Source of the DNA: Pseudomonas putida
GTDB taxonomy: Bacteria; Pseudomonadota; Gammaproteobacteria; Pseudomonadales; Pseudomonadaceae
Length of the DNA: 64,000 nucleotides
Assembly: GCA_029953615.1 (NCBI GenBank)
Contig: CP124529.1
Coordinates: 2,786,001 to 2,850,000 of the forward strand
Direction: 5' to 3'
In this document: positions 41,940-52,296 of the stretch, in pieces
Layout of the letters: each line of letters starts with the position of its first letter
How positions within the stretch are numbered: position 1 is the stretch's first letter
The notes under the pieces: generated by a model
What the model saw: only the letters and a program-made list of their open reading frames with translations
Databases searched by the model: none
What the model was told of the DNA's origin: nothing
Translations under genes and position numbers: made by a program

Positions 41940-43187
41940 ATGGCCATTGCAGTGCCCCTCAAAGAAGGCGCAGGTCCAAGTCTCAAGCAGCGCCTCAAGC
42001 ACGCCGAGCGGGTCAACCGCTGGAAGGCGCAGGCATTGATCGCGCCGCTGGCGCTGTTTCTTCTGTTGGTGTTCCTGGTGCCCATCGCGGCGCTGCTGTA
42101 CAAGAGCGTCGGCAACCCGGAAGTGGTTGGCGGCCTGCCGCGCACGGTGGGCGTCATCACCCAGTGGGATGGCAAGAGCTTGCCGGGCGAGGACGTGTAC
42201 AAGGCGTTGAGCCAGGACCTGGCCGAATCGCGCAAGAAGCAGACCCTGGGCGACCTGTCCAAGCGCCTGAACATGGAGCTGGCCGGCTACCGCAGCCTGT
42301 TGGCCAAGACCGCGCGGGCGCTACCGTTCAAGAGCGAGCCCGCTTCCTATAAAGATGCCTTGCAGGCGCTCGACGAGCGTTGGGGCGACCCGGCCTACTG
42401 GCAGGCGATCCGCCGCAACACCAGCACGGTCACCTCTTTCTACCTGCTGGCTTCGCTCGACCACCGTATCGATGACCTTGGCGAACTGGCCAAAGCCACC
42501 CCGGACCAGGCCATCTACCTGGACATCTTCGCCCGCACCCTGTGGATGGGTGTGGTGATTACCGCCATCTGCCTGGTGCTGGCCTATCCGCTGGCCTACC
42601 TGCTGGCCAACCTGCCGACCCGGCAAAGCAACCTGCTGATGATCCTGGTGCTGCTGCCGTTCTGGACCTCGATCCTGGTGCGGGTGGCGGCGTGGATCGT
42701 GCTGCTGCAGTCGGGTGGCCTGATCAACAGCGCGCTGATGGCCATGGGCATCATCGACCAACCGCTGGAACTGGTGTTCAACCGCACCGGCGTGTACATC
42801 TCGATGGTGCACATCCTGCTGCCGTTCATGATCCTGCCGCTGTACAGCGTGATGAAGGGTATTTCGCCCAGCTACATGCGTGCGGCGATCTCGCTGGGCT
42901 GCCACCCGTTCGCCAGCTTCTGGCGGGTGTACTTCCCGCAGACCTACGCCGGTGTTGGCGCCGGTTGCCTGCTGGTGTTCATCCTGGCCATCGGCTACTA
43001 CATCACCCCGGCACTGCTGGGCAGCCCGAACGACCAGATGGTCAGCTACTTCGTGGCCTTCTATACCAACACCAGCATCAACTGGGGCATGGCCACCGCG
43101 CTGGGCGGGCTGTTGCTGCTGGCGACCGTGCTGTTGTACCTGATCTATAGCTGGCTGGTCGGCGCCAGCCGCCTGCGCCTGAGCTGA
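41940..43187 (+). CDS. agtC: ABC transporter permease, AgtC-like
   Basis: 415 residues from ATG 41940 (MAIAVPLKEGAGPSLKQRL); the longer frame begins in REP sequence. One N-terminal membrane helix (about 35-55) is followed by an unusually long periplasmic segment (about 60-190), then the five-helix permease core. The coupling loop for the ATPase is AAISLGCHPFASFWRVYFP near residue 320. PotB-type permease family. Confidence 0.87.
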   Translation: MAIAVPLKEGAGPSLKQRLKHAERVNRWKAQALIAPLALFLLLVFLVPIAALLYKSVGNPEVVGGLPRTVGVITQWDGKSLPGEDVYKALSQDLAESRKKQTLGDLSKRLNMELAGYRSLLAKTARALPFKSEPASYKDALQALDERWGDPAYWQAIRRNTSTVTSFYLLASLDHRIDDLGELAKATPDQAIYLDIFARTLWMGVVITAICLVLAYPLAYLLANLPTRQSNLLMILVLLPFWTSILVRVAAWIVLLQSGGLINSALMAMGIIDQPLELVFNRTGVYISMVHILLPFMILPLYSVMKGISPSYMRAAISLGCHPFASFWRVYFPQTYAGVGAGCLLVFILAIGYYITPALLGSPNDQMVSYFVAFYTNTSINWGMATALGGLLLLATVLLYLIYSWLVGASRLRLS

Positions 43188-43198
43188 GGAGCCTTGTC

Positions 43199-44026
43199 AT
43201 GCTGAGCCCTTACATGTCGCCCGTGGAGCGGGTGTGGTTCTACAGCCTGCGCATTCTTTGCGGCCTGATCCTGCTGTTCCTCATACTGCCGGTGCTGGTG
43301 ATCGTGCCGCTGTCGTTCAACAGTGGCAGTTTCCTGGTATACCCGCTGCAGGGCTTCTCGCTGCAGTGGTACCAGGACTTCTTCGCCTCGGCCGAATGGA
43401 TGCGGGCCTTGAAGAACAGCATCATCGTCGCCCCGGCGGCCACGGTGCTGGCCATGGTGTTCGGCACCCTGGCAGCCATCGGCCTGACCCGTGGCGACTT
43501 CCCGGGCAAGTCGCTGGTGATGGCGCTGGTGATTTCGCCGATGGTGGTGCCGGTGGTGATCATCGGTGTAGCCAGCTACCTGTTCTTCGCCCCGCTGGGC
43601 ATGGGCAACAGCTTCACCTCGCTGATCCTGGTGCATGCGGTACTGGGTGTGCCGTTCGTCATCATTACCGTGTCGGCGACCTTGCAGGGCTTCAACTACA
43701 ACCTGGTGCGCGCGGCGGCCAGCCTGGGTGCCTCGCCGCTGCTGGCCTTCCGCCGGGTGACCCTGCCGCTGATCGCGCCCGGGGTGATTTCGGGGGCGTT
43801 GTTCGCCTTTGCCACGTCGTTTGACGAAGTGGTGGTGACCCTGTTCCTGGCCGGGCCGGAACAGGCCACCCTGCCGCGGCAGATGTTCAGTGGCATTCGT
43901 GAAAACCTGAGCCCGACCATTGCGGCGGCTGCGACCTTGCTGATTGCCTTCTCGGTGGTGTTGCTGCTGACCCTGGAGTGGTTGCGTGGGCGTAGCGAGA
44001 AGCTGAGGACCCAGCAGCCTGGTTGA
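43199..44026 (+). CDS. agtD: ABC transporter permease, AgtD-like
   Basis: 275 residues with six membrane helices. It starts ten bases after agtC and has GAGGAG upstream of the ATG. The EAA-type coupling loop is RAAASLGASPLLAFRRVTLP near residue 180. PotC-type permease that pairs with AgtC. Last gene of the agt operon; a REP pair follows instead of a classical terminator. Confidence 0.88.
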   Translation: MLSPYMSPVERVWFYSLRILCGLILLFLILPVLVIVPLSFNSGSFLVYPLQGFSLQWYQDFFASAEWMRALKNSIIVAPAATVLAMVFGTLAAIGLTRGDFPGKSLVMALVISPMVVPVVIIGVASYLFFAPLGMGNSFTSLILVHAVLGVPFVIITVSATLQGFNYNLVRAAASLGASPLLAFRRVTLPLIAPGVISGALFAFATSFDEVVVTLFLAGPEQATLPRQMFSGIRENLSPTIAAAATLLIAFSVVLLLTLEWLRGRSEKLRTQQPG

Positions 44027-44044
44027 AGGGGTGTTGCCTGAACT

Positions 44045-44140
44045 GGCCTCTTCGCGGCTAAAGCCGCTCCCACAGGATTTGTGCAGCTTTCGAGGCCTGC
44101 GCGGTCCTTGTGGGAGCGGCTTTAGCCGCGAAGAGGCCGG
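44045..44140. repeat. REP element pair (GCGGCTTTAGCCGCGAA variant)
   Basis: Two inverted units almost identical to those at 18249-18349, between agtD and rpe. They may terminate the agt operon. Confidence 0.85.
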
Positions 44141-44220
44141 CACAGGTTGATGCTAATCAGCCTTCATCCACTTCCCTGGGTTACAATGCGCGCCACCGTG
44201 ATTCTGCCAACAGGTGCGCC

Positions 44221-44895
44221 ATGCAGCCCTACGCTATTGCCCCCTCCATTCTCTCTGCCGATTTCGCCCGCCTGGGCGAGGACGTCGACAAGGTACTGGC
44301 CGCGGGTGCCGACATCGTCCACTTCGATGTCATGGACAACCACTACGTCCCCAACCTGACCATCGGCCCGATGGTCTGCACCGCCCTGCGCAAGTACGGC
44401 GTCACCGCCCCGATCGACGTGCACCTGATGGTCAGCCCCGTCGACCGCATCATCGGTGATTTCATCGAAGCGGGTGCCACCTACATCACCTTCCACCCGG
44501 AAGCCTCGCAGCACATCGACCGCTCGCTGCAGCTGATCAAGGACGGTGGCTGCAAGGCCGGCCTGGTGTTCAACCCGGCCACCAGCCTGGAAGCCCTGAA
44601 ATACGTGATGGACAAGGTCGACATGGTGCTGCTGATGAGCGTCAACCCGGGCTTCGGCGGGCAGAAGTTCATCCCTGGTACCCTCGACAAGCTGCGCGAG
44701 GCGCGTGCGCTGATCGACGCCAGTGGCCGTGACATCCGCCTGGAAATCGACGGCGGCGTCAACGTCAACAACATCCGCGAGATCGCTGCCGCTGGCGCCG
44801 ACACCTTCGTGGCCGGCTCGGCGATCTTCAACGCCCCGGACTACCAGGAAGTCATCGCCAGGATGCGCGCCGAACTGGCTCAGGCCCGCCCATGA
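44221..44895 (+). CDS. rpe: Ribulose-phosphate 3-epimerase
   Basis: 224 residues from ATG 44221 ([19 protein letters not shown]); upstream frame is REP-derived. A TIM-barrel enzyme interconverting ribulose-5-P and xylulose-5-P. Metal ligands lie in [12 protein letters not shown] and VDVHLMV-type text ([12 protein letters not shown]); the phosphate site is [12 protein letters not shown]. It overlaps gph by four bases. Confidence 0.96.
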   Translation: MQPYAIAPSILSADFARLGEDVDKVLAAGADIVHFDVMDNHYVPNLTIGPMVCTALRKYGVTAPIDVHLMVSPVDRIIGDFIEAGATYITFHPEASQHIDRSLQLIKDGGCKAGLVFNPATSLEALKYVMDKVDMVLLMSVNPGFGGQKFIPGTLDKLREARALIDASGRDIRLEIDGGVNVNNIREIAAAGADTFVAGSAIFNAPDYQEVIARMRAELAQARP

Positions 44896-45710
44896 GCGGC
44901 TTCGAGCAGCTGTTCCCGGGGACGCTGCCCAGGCTGGTGATGTTCGATCTGGACGGTACCCTGATCGATTCCGTGCCAGACCTGGCAGCCGCCGTGGACC
45001 GCATGCTGCTCGAACTGGGGCGCCCGCCCGCCGGCCTGGAAGCGGTGCGCCACTGGGTGGGCAACGGCGCCCAGGTGCTGGTGCGCCGGGCGCTGGCCGG
45101 TGGCATCGACCACGCCGGTGTGGACGATGCGCTGGCCGACCGGGCGCTGGCGCTGTTCATGGACGCCTATGCCGAAAGCCACGAACTGACCGTGGTCTAC
45201 CCCGGAGTGCAGGACGCCCTGCGCTGGCTGCGCAAGCGGGGCGTGGAGATGGCGCTGATCACCAACAAGCCCGAGCGCTTCGTTGGCCCGTTGCTGGACC
45301 AGATGAAGATTGGCAGCTACTTCCGCTGGATCATCGGCGGCGACACCCTGCCACAGAAAAAGCCCGACCCGGCGGCACTGCTGTTCGTCATGCAGATGGC
45401 CGGCGTTACCCCGCAACAGTCGCTGTTCGTCGGCGATTCGCGCAGCGATGTGCTGGCGGCCAAGGCGGCTGGCGTGCAGTGCGTGGGCCTGACCTACGGC
45501 TACAACCATGGCCGGCCGATCCACGACGAAGCCCCCAGCCTGGTGATCGACGACCTGCGCGCATTGCTGCCCGGTTGCGCAGACCTGGCCACTGGGATAA
45601 CGTTGGCGGACCTTCAAGCCTCACAAGACAGAGAGTCCACCGTGGCGGTTACCGGCAAATTCTGGATGAAAGTCATCAAGGCCCTGGCCCGTTGGCGTTG
45701 GCGCGCCTGA
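44892..45710 (+). CDS. gph: Phosphoglycolate phosphatase
   Basis: 272 residues, a HAD-family hydrolase that removes 2-phosphoglycolate. HAD motifs: [15 protein letters not shown] near residue 17, LITNKPERF, and [16 protein letters not shown]. The ATG overlaps the rpe stop. The last 22 codons are also, in the same frame, the trpE leader peptide, so the C-terminal tail [13 protein letters not shown] is dual-use sequence and not part of the HAD fold. Confidence 0.93.
   Translation: MSGFEQLFPGTLPRLVMFDLDGTLIDSVPDLAAAVDRMLLELGRPPAGLEAVRHWVGNGAQVLVRRALAGGIDHAGVDDALADRALALFMDAYAESHELTVVYPGVQDALRWLRKRGVEMALITNKPERFVGPLLDQMKIGSYFRWIIGGDTLPQKKPDPAALLFVMQMAGVTPQQSLFVGDSRSDVLAAKAAGVQCVGLTYGYNHGRPIHDEAPSLVIDDLRALLPGCADLATGITLADLQASQDRESTVAVTGKFWMKVIKALARWRWRA
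45642..45710 (+). CDS. trpL: trpE leader peptide (attenuator)
   Basis: A short reading frame with GAGAG six bases before GTG 45642; an alternative ATG is at 45666. The product is 22 or 14 residues and ends [14 protein letters not shown], with TGG codons separated by one CGT. It shares its frame and stop with the 3' end of gph. GC-rich dyads follow (next entry). Attenuation of trpE and trpGDC has been reported in P. putida, and a ribosome stalled at the Trp codons is the expected sensor. Confidence 0.75.
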   Translation: MAVTGKFWMKVIKALARWRWRA

Positions 45711-45714
45711 CTTC

Positions 45715-45755
45715 AGCCTGCCGGCGCGTGCCGGCCCGTCCGTTTGCCTGACCTA
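45715..45755 (+). terminator. trpE attenuator hairpin region
   Basis: GCCGGC - GCGT - GCCGGC at about 45720-45735, followed by CCGTCCGTTTG. It is the only strong dyad between the leader stop and the trpE start (69 bases). The T run is weak. Similar text follows the second leader. Confidence 0.5.
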
Positions 45756-45779
45756 TTGCTGCTTGCCACGAGGCTACCC

Positions 45780-47261
45780 ATGACCCGCGAAGAATTCCTG
45801 CGCCTGGCCGCTGCCGGCTACAACCGCATTCCCCTGGCCTGCGAAACCCTGGCCGACTTTGACACGCCGCTGTCGATCTACCTGAAACTGGCCGACCAGC
45901 CCAACTCGTACCTGCTCGAATCGGTGCAGGGCGGCGAGAAGTGGGGCCGTTACTCGATGATTGGCCTGCCGTCGCGCACCGTGATGCGTGTGCACGGTTA
46001 CCACGTCAGCATCCTGCGGGATGGCGTGGAGGTGGAAAGCCACGATGTCGAAGACCCGCTGGCCTTCGTCGAAACCTTCAAGGACCGTTACAAGGTTGCC
46101 GATATCCCCGGCCTGCCGCGCTTCAACGGCGGCCTGGTCGGCTACTTCGGCTACGACTGCGTGCGCTATGTGGAAAAGCGCCTGGGCGCCAGCCCCAACC
46201 CGGACCCGCTGGGCGTGCCGGATATCCTGCTGATGGTGTCCGATGCGGTGGTGGTGTTCGACAACCTGGCGGGCAAGATGCACGCGATCGTGCTGGTCGA
46301 CCCGGCTCAAGAGCAGGCTTTCGAACAGGGCCAGGCGCGCCTGCAAGGCCTGCTGGAAACCCTGCGTCAGCCGATCACCCCACGCCGTGGCCTGGACCTG
46401 AGTGGCCCGCAGGCTGGCGAACCGGAGTTCCGTTCCAGTTACACCCGCGAGGATTACGAGAACGCCGTCGGCCGTATCAAGGAATACATCCTGGCCGGTG
46501 ACTGCATGCAGGTGGTGCCGTCGCAGCGCATGTCGATCGACTTCAAGGCTGCGCCAATCGACCTGTATCGCGCGCTGCGCTGCTTCAACCCGACGCCGTA
46601 CATGTACTTCTTCAACTTTGGTGACTTCCATGTGGTCGGCAGCTCGCCCGAGGTGCTGGTGCGCGTCGAGGACAACCTGGTCACCGTTCGCCCGATTGCC
46701 GGCACCCGCCCGCGTGGTGCTACCGAAGAGGCCGACCGCGCGCTGGAAGACGACCTGCTGTCGGATGACAAGGAAATTGCCGAGCATTTGATGCTGATCG
46801 ACCTGGGCCGTAACGACGTTGGTCGCGTTTCCTCGACCGGCAGCGTACGCCTGACCGAAAAGATGGTGATCGAGCGTTACTCCAACGTGATGCACATTGT
46901 CTCCAACGTCACCGGCCAGCTGCGCGAAGGGCTGACGGCGATGGACGCGCTGCGGGCGATCCTGCCGGCCGGTACGCTTTCGGGTGCGCCGAAGATTCGT
47001 GCGATGGAGATCATCGACGAGCTGGAGCCGGTCAAGCGTGGGGTTTACGGTGGCGCCGTCGGTTACTTCGCATGGAATGGCAACATGGATACCGCCATTG
47101 CGATCCGTACTGCCGTGATCAAGGACGGTGAGCTGCATGTGCAGGCGGGGGGCGGCATCGTTGCCGACTCGGTGCCGGCGCTGGAGTGGGAAGAGACCAT
47201 CAACAAGCGCCGGGCGATGTTCCGCGCGGTGGCGCTGGCTGAGCAGACTTCGGCCAAATAA
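45780..47261 (+). CDS. trpE: Anthranilate synthase component I
   Basis: 493 residues from ATG 45780 ([19 protein letters not shown]). It makes anthranilate from chorismate with the TrpG amidotransferase. The feedback site LLESVQGG is present near residue 40. The chorismate-binding half shows [14 protein letters not shown] text ([15 protein letters not shown]), [13 protein letters not shown] and [18 protein letters not shown]. It is separated from trpGDC by estP, as in P. putida. Confidence 0.97.
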   Translation: MTREEFLRLAAAGYNRIPLACETLADFDTPLSIYLKLADQPNSYLLESVQGGEKWGRYSMIGLPSRTVMRVHGYHVSILRDGVEVESHDVEDPLAFVETFKDRYKVADIPGLPRFNGGLVGYFGYDCVRYVEKRLGASPNPDPLGVPDILLMVSDAVVVFDNLAGKMHAIVLVDPAQEQAFEQGQARLQGLLETLRQPITPRRGLDLSGPQAGEPEFRSSYTREDYENAVGRIKEYILAGDCMQVVPSQRMSIDFKAAPIDLYRALRCFNPTPYMYFFNFGDFHVVGSSPEVLVRVEDNLVTVRPIAGTRPRGATEEADRALEDDLLSDDKEIAEHLMLIDLGRNDVGRVSSTGSVRLTEKMVIERYSNVMHIVSNVTGQLREGLTAMDALRAILPAGTLSGAPKIRAMEIIDELEPVKRGVYGGAVGYFAWNGNMDTAIAIRTAVIKDGELHVQAGGGIVADSVPALEWEETINKRRAMFRAVALAEQTSAK

Positions 47262-47270
47262 ATGTTGATC

Positions 47271-47387
47271 GGGGCTGCTTTGCAGCCCTTCGCGGGATGC
47301 CCGCTCCCACAGGGTGATCACATGCTGCAAGGCCTGTGCAGTACCTGTGGGAGCGGGCGAGCCCGCGAAGGGCCGCAAAGCGGCCCC
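47271..47387. repeat. REP element pair
   Basis: Inverted units with CCTGTGGGAGCGGGCGAGCC and complement, framed by GGGGCTGC / GCGGCCCC ends, between the convergent trpE and estP genes. Confidence 0.8.
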
Positions 47388-47393
47388 ATCAAT

Positions 47394-49276
47394 TCAAAAG
47401 TCGACGCTGACGCCCAAACTCACTCCCTGCTGCGTCAACTCATCACTCTTGCGCCAGTTGTAGTTGCCGCGCAAATGCACCCCCGCCACCACTTCATGGC
47501 TCACCCCCAGGCTCGCCCGGGTCTGGTCGCTGTGCGGCGTATACCCGGTCAGGGTGAAGTCATTCGCCGGCAGGCTGGTCAGGTGCATTGTCACATCCTG
47601 CTGGTCATCTTCGAATTCATGCTCCTGCGCCACCTCGGCGAACAGCCGGGTACTCGGCAGCACCTGCACACTGCCCAGCAACCCCACGCCCAAACGGCGT
47701 GAGGTACGTTCCTGATCATCGAAGCCCAGTGCCGTCGAGCGCCCGCTCTTCTCGTCATAGCCATCCACCTTCACCCGCGCATAATCGGCGCTGATGAACG
47801 GCGCCAGCTGCCAGCTGCTGCCCTCGGCCGCCAGGTTGTAGCCCAGCCGCCCCGACATCGCCCAGGCCTCGCCATCGGTGTCACCCTTTTCGCTGCGGTC
47901 GTTCACGCCAAGGGCGAAGGTGCGCTTGAGGTCGCTGTAATCAAGATGCCCGGCGGTCAGCGCCGCATCGGCCCACCAGCGGTCCTGGCGGTATTGGGCG
48001 AAGGCGCTGGCCAGGTAGCTGTCCAGCTTGTAGTCCGAGTCCTGTGCGCCGGCCTCCAGTTTCTGCCGGTACACGCCGCCGGCCAGGCCCAGGCGCCAGG
48101 CATCGTTCAGGCGGTAGCTGCCACCCAGGGTCAGGTTGTAGCCGCGCCCATCGCCGCTGGCTGCGCTGCGCTGGCCGTCGAAGTCCAGGTCCTGGGCGCC
48201 GTTGGCGACAAAGGCTTGCCACTGGCCCACCGCCTGCCAGGGTGTCTGCCACTGGTTGCGCAATTCGTCCTGGTGGGCGCGCACACTGGCGTGGGCCATT
48301 TCGGGCAGCAGGGTAAGTTCCCACGGGGCGGAAAGGATCGAGTAGCCGTAGTCGGCAATCAGTTGCTGGCCGGCGATGGTCGGGTGCACCGAGTCGTTGA
48401 ACAGCAGCTTGGTCGGGTCCGGCGTGGTGCCGTTGGCGCCATACACCGGGTTTTCCACGCAGCCTTCACCGCTGTAACAGGTGCCGACCAGATTCTGGCC
48501 GGTGGCCAGGCCGAACTGCTCGGGGCTGGCCAGTGCTTCGCTCAGTAGCACCGGGATGTTCAGTGGAATGATTTCGGCATCGATCTGTCGCAGTTGGCCG
48601 AGCAGCGACTGGTTGAAGGCACCGGACAGCAGCGACAGCGGGTTCTCTTGCGGCGTACCGCTGAAGTTCGGCGTCTGCCCCAGATCGGGCAGCAGCCAGA
48701 CCATGATGTAGCGGGCGCCACCTTGCTGCAGGGCTTGGGCACTGGCGGCCAGGCGGGCCCCTGCAGCTACGGCATCAGCCGGACTGTTGACCAGGCCTTG
48801 CAGGAAGTCGTTGCCGCCGCCGGTCAGGTAGTACAGCGCGTTGGGGTCGGCACGCAGGCCGTTGGCCAGGTAGCCCGGCTTTTCTCGCAGTATCAGCCCG
48901 GCGCCGGGGCGCCCTGGTGGAATGATGGTTTCGGATGTGGTGGTGATCGAATCCAGGGGATCTGCTGGGTGGTGTAACCGCCGACTGCCCAGTTGTTGCC
49001 ATCAGGCACCCCAAGGATGGGGTTGATCGGCGAGGTCGAGGGGCCCAGCGCACCCGGGGCCACGCCCAATCGTCCGCCCAGGATCATGGGTGACACGGGT
49101 GCATAATTGCCGTTGGCATCGCGGTTGGTGAAACGTATGCCGCCAAACTGCCCCGAGTCGCTGAGGCTGTCGCCGAATACGATCATGTTGGAGTAGGGCG
49201 AGGGCGCTGCGAACGCCTGGCTGCAGGCCAGTGCCAGTGAGGCGAGGGTAAAGCGCGATAACGGTGCTTTTCGCAT
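47394..49276 (-). CDS. estP: Autotransporter GDSL esterase EstP (frame broken by a 1-base deletion)
   Basis: The first frame encodes the signal peptide ([20 protein letters not shown]) and the GDS nucleophile block [16 protein letters not shown]. The second frame carries [13 protein letters not shown], the glycine/asparagine block [12 protein letters not shown], the Asp/His pair [14 protein letters not shown] and a C-terminal autotransporter beta-barrel ending in Phe (VSLGVSVDF). Adding one base to GGGG at 48956-48959 restores [13 protein letters not shown] and a protein of about 627 residues. The passenger stays on the cell surface and hydrolyses esters. It is the counterpart of P. putida EstP / P. 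aeruginosa EstA. Confidence 0.88.
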
Positions 49277-49440
49277 CGGTGAACATCCTTTTCTTTGTTG
49301 TTATGAAGGACAACCCGATCGACCATAGCAAATCGCAGTGCATCCCTCCCAAGTCCATTCGTTTCCCCGTGTTTACAGGCATATTGCGCCCGCCGCCCCG
49401 GTAGGCTACTGTGCCGTGACGTATGAGCGAGACCTATCCT

Positions 49441-49509
49441 GTGTTGATCGTCAGCAAACTCTTGATGCGCGTTATCAAGGCCCACGCCCGTTGGCGTTGG
49501 CGCGCCTGA
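49441..49509 (+). CDS. trpL: trpGDC leader peptide (attenuator)
   Basis: A second leader frame, starting at GTG 49441 or ATG 49465. It ends [14 protein letters not shown], almost the same as the trpE leader, and its GTG lies exactly 24 bases before the ATG, as in the first. A GAGCGAG stretch lies upstream of GTG. The shared TGGCGTTGGCGCGCC and the following CTGCCGGC / GTTTGCCT text show that the two attenuators are paralogous. Confidence 0.75.
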   Translation: MLIVSKLLMRVIKAHARWRWRA

Positions 49510-49645
49510 CTTTATCCCCTGCCGGCCCGTCCGGCCCGCCCCCGTTTGCCTTCCTCTCTACCGCCCCCTGTGGCCAAGCCGCGCCTGTTGGCGGGGGCAG
49601 GAAGGTTCGAATTCTGAAGTCAGTAGATTCAAGAGGTTTAACCCG
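49510..49645 (+). promoter_or_regulatory. trpGDC attenuator region
   Basis: 136 bases with alternative GC-rich pairings. CTGCCGGCCCGTCCGGCC follows the leader stop; further on, CCTTCCT with GCCCCC can pair with GGGGGC and AGGAAGG at about 49587-49602. Mutually exclusive hairpins are likely, but I cannot assign the terminator without folding. Confidence 0.45.
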
Positions 49646-50239
49646 ATGTTACTGATGATCGACAATTACGACTCATTTACTTACAACGTCGTTCAGTACC
49701 TTGGCGAGCTGGGTGCCGAGGTCAAGGTCATTCGCAATGACGAAATGACCATCGCCCAGATCGAAGCCCTCAACCCCGAGCGCATCGTCGTATCTCCGGG
49801 CCCGTGCACGCCGAGCGAGGCGGGCGTGTCCATCGAGGCCATCCTGCATTTTGCCGGCAAGCTGCCAATCCTGGGCGTGTGCCTGGGCCACCAGTCCATC
49901 GGTCAGGCCTTTGGCGGTGACGTGGTGCGTGCCCGCCAGGTGATGCACGGCAAGACCAGCCCGGTATATCACCGTGACCTGGGTGCGTTCGCCGGCCTCA
50001 ACAACCCGTTGACCGTGACCCGTTACCACTCGCTGGTGGTAAAGCGCGAAACCCTGCCCGAGTGCCTGGAAGTGACCGCCTGGACCGCCCATGCCGACGG
50101 TTCGGTCGACGAGATCATGGGCTTGCGCCACAAGACACTGAATATCGAAGGGGTGCAGTTCCACCCCGAATCGATCCTGACCGAACAGGGCCACGAACTG
50201 TTCGCCAACTTCCTCAAGCAGACCGGCGGCCGCCGCTAA
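49646..50239 (+). CDS. trpG: Anthranilate synthase component II (glutamine amidotransferase)
   Basis: A 197-residue class I amidotransferase. Catalytic Cys in [11 protein letters not shown] (near residue 80), and His/Glu in [14 protein letters not shown]. It supplies ammonia to TrpE, which is encoded 2.4 kb upstream. First gene of trpGDC; trpD starts nine bases after its stop. Confidence 0.97.
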   Translation: MLLMIDNYDSFTYNVVQYLGELGAEVKVIRNDEMTIAQIEALNPERIVVSPGPCTPSEAGVSIEAILHFAGKLPILGVCLGHQSIGQAFGGDVVRARQVMHGKTSPVYHRDLGAFAGLNNPLTVTRYHSLVVKRETLPECLEVTAWTAHADGSVDEIMGLRHKTLNIEGVQFHPESILTEQGHELFANFLKQTGGRR

Positions 50240-50248
50240 GGATCGAAC

Positions 50249-51298
50249 ATGGATATCAAGAGCGCGTTGAGCCGTATCGTCGGCCAACTGGACCTGTCCA
50301 CCGAAGAAATGCGCGACGTCATGCGCCAGATCATGACCGGCCAGTGCAGCGAAGCGCAGATCGGTGCTTTTCTGATGGGCATGCGCATGAAGAGCGAAAG
50401 CATCGACGAGATTGTCGGTGCGGTGTCGGTGATGCGCGAGCTGGCTGACAAGGTCGAACTGCAAAGTCTCGATGGCGTGGTCGATATCGTCGGTACCGGC
50501 GGTGATGGTGCCAACATCTTCAACGTGTCGACCGCCTCGTCGTTTGTTCTGGCGGCGGCGGGTTGCACCGTGGCCAAGCACGGCAACCGCGCAGTGTCGG
50601 GCAAGAGCGGCAGTGCCGACCTGCTGGAAGCCGCCGGTATCTACCTTAACCTGACGCCCACCCAGGTGGCCCGCTGCATCGATAGCCTGGGCATCGGCTT
50701 CATGTTCGCGCAAAGCCATCACTCGGCCATGAAGCACGCTGCAGGCCCGCGTCGCGATCTGGGGCTGCGTACCCTGTTCAACATGCTCGGCCCGCTTACG
50801 AATCCGGCCGGGGTGAAGCACCAGGTGGTCGGTGTATTCGCCCAGACCCTGTGCCGCCCGTTGGCGGAAGTACTGCAGCGCCTGGGCAGCAAGCACGTGC
50901 TGGTTGTGCACTCGAAGGACGGCCTGGACGAGTTCAGCCTGGCCGCGCCGACCTTCGTCGCCGAATTGAAGCATGGCGAAATCACCGAGTACTGGGTTGA
51001 GCCGGAAGACCTCGGCATGAAAAGCCAGAGCCTGCACGGTCTGGCCGTCGAGAACCCGCAGGCGTCGCTGGAGCTGATTCGCGATGCGCTGGGCCGACGC
51101 AAGACCGAAAATGGCCAGAAGGCTGCCGAGATGATCGTGCTCAATGCGGGCGCGGCGCTGTATGCCGCCGACCATGCCATGAGCCTGAAAGCCGGGGTTG
51201 AACTGGCCCACGACGTACTGCACACCGGGCTGGCCTGGGAGAAGCTGCAGGAGCTGGGTGCCTTTACTGCAGTATTCAAGGTGGAGAACGAAGCATGA
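50249..51298 (+). CDS. trpD: Anthranilate phosphoribosyltransferase
   Basis: A 349-residue enzyme that joins anthranilate to PRPP. The PRPP loop [17 protein letters not shown] (about 76-92) and [18 protein letters not shown] are intact, as is [17 protein letters not shown]. It overlaps trpC by four bases. Confidence 0.97.
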   Translation: MDIKSALSRIVGQLDLSTEEMRDVMRQIMTGQCSEAQIGAFLMGMRMKSESIDEIVGAVSVMRELADKVELQSLDGVVDIVGTGGDGANIFNVSTASSFVLAAAGCTVAKHGNRAVSGKSGSADLLEAAGIYLNLTPTQVARCIDSLGIGFMFAQSHHSAMKHAAGPRRDLGLRTLFNMLGPLTNPAGVKHQVVGVFAQTLCRPLAEVLQRLGSKHVLVVHSKDGLDEFSLAAPTFVAELKHGEITEYWVEPEDLGMKSQSLHGLAVENPQASLELIRDALGRRKTENGQKAAEMIVLNAGAALYAADHAMSLKAGVELAHDVLHTGLAWEKLQELGAFTAVFKVENEA

Positions 51299-52128
51299 GT
51301 GTGCCGACGGTGCTGGAAAGGATCATTGCCCGCAAGTTTCAGGAAGTGGCCGAGCGCAGCGCGCGCGTCAGCCTCGCCGAACTGGAGGGCCTGGCCAAGG
51401 CTGCCGACGCCCCGCGTGGCTTTGCCAAAGCCCTGATCGAGCAAGCCGCGCGCAAGCAGCCGGCGGTCATTGCCGAAATCAAGAAGGCTTCGCCAAGCAA
51501 GGGCGTGATCCGCGAAAACTTCGTGCCGGCGGAAATCGCCGTCAGCTACGAGAAGGGCGGGGCGACTTGCCTGTCGGTACTGACCGACGTGGACTACTTC
51601 CAGGGCGCCGACGAGTACCTGCAGCAGGCCCGCGCCGCGGTGTCGCTGCCGGTGATCCGTAAGGACTTCATGGTCGACCCGTACCAGATCGTCGAAGCCC
51701 GGGCCCTTGGTGCGGACTGTGTGCTGCTGATCGTGTCGGCGCTGGATGACGTGAAAATGGCCGAACTGGCGGCCACGGCCAAGGATGTCGGTCTCGACGT
51801 GCTGGTAGAAGTGCATGACGGCGATGAACTGGAGCGCGCTTTGAAAACCCTGGATACACCGCTGGTGGGGGTGAACAACCGCAACCTGCACACCTTCGAG
51901 GTCAGCCTGGAAACCACCCTCGATCTGCTGCCGCGTATTCCGCGTGACCGCCTGGCGATTACCGAGAGCGGCATCCTGAACCGGGCCGATGTGGAGCTGA
52001 TGGCGATCAATGAGGTCTATTCGTTCCTGGTGGGTGAGGCGTTCATGCGCGCCGAACAGCCAGGGCTGGAACTGCAACGGTTGTTCTTCCCGGACCAGGT
52101 GAAGAAGACTGTTCAGCAACTGGACTGA
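51295..52128 (+). CDS. trpC: Indole-3-glycerol phosphate synthase
   Basis: A 277-residue TIM-barrel enzyme, a single-function IGPS without a fused TrpF domain. Catalytic Lys and phosphate-site text: [43 protein letters not shown] and [12 protein letters not shown]. Last gene of the trpGDC operon, followed by a strong terminator. Confidence 0.97.
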   Translation: MSVPTVLERIIARKFQEVAERSARVSLAELEGLAKAADAPRGFAKALIEQAARKQPAVIAEIKKASPSKGVIRENFVPAEIAVSYEKGGATCLSVLTDVDYFQGADEYLQQARAAVSLPVIRKDFMVDPYQIVEARALGADCVLLIVSALDDVKMAELAATAKDVGLDVLVEVHDGDELERALKTLDTPLVGVNNRNLHTFEVSLETTLDLLPRIPRDRLAITESGILNRADVELMAINEVYSFLVGEAFMRAEQPGLELQRLFFPDQVKKTVQQLD

Positions 52129-52135
52129 TCAAGCG

Positions 52136-52161
52136 AAGCCGGCGTTGTTGCCGGCTTTTTT
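52136..52161 (+). terminator. Rho-independent terminator of trpGDC
   Basis: AAGCCGGC (52136-52143) pairs with GCCGGCTT (52150-52157), followed by TTTT. It begins eight bases after the trpC stop. Confidence 0.9.
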
Positions 52162-52174
52162 ATATGCCTGCTAT

Positions 52175-52269
52175 GGCCCCATTCGCGGGTGAACCCGCTC
52201 CCACAGGTACTCCACAGGTCTTGAACACCGTGGTTATCCTGTGGGAGCGGGTTCACCCGCGAAGAGGCC
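52175..52269. repeat. REP element pair (GCGGGTTCACCCGCGAA variant)
   Basis: Two well matched inverted units between trpC and the lipoate-ligase-like gene. Both arms carry the same TTCACCC stem centre, so they are co-evolving or were inserted as a pair. Confidence 0.85.
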
Positions 52270-52296
52270 CTTGAAAACAATATCAAAGGTGGATCA

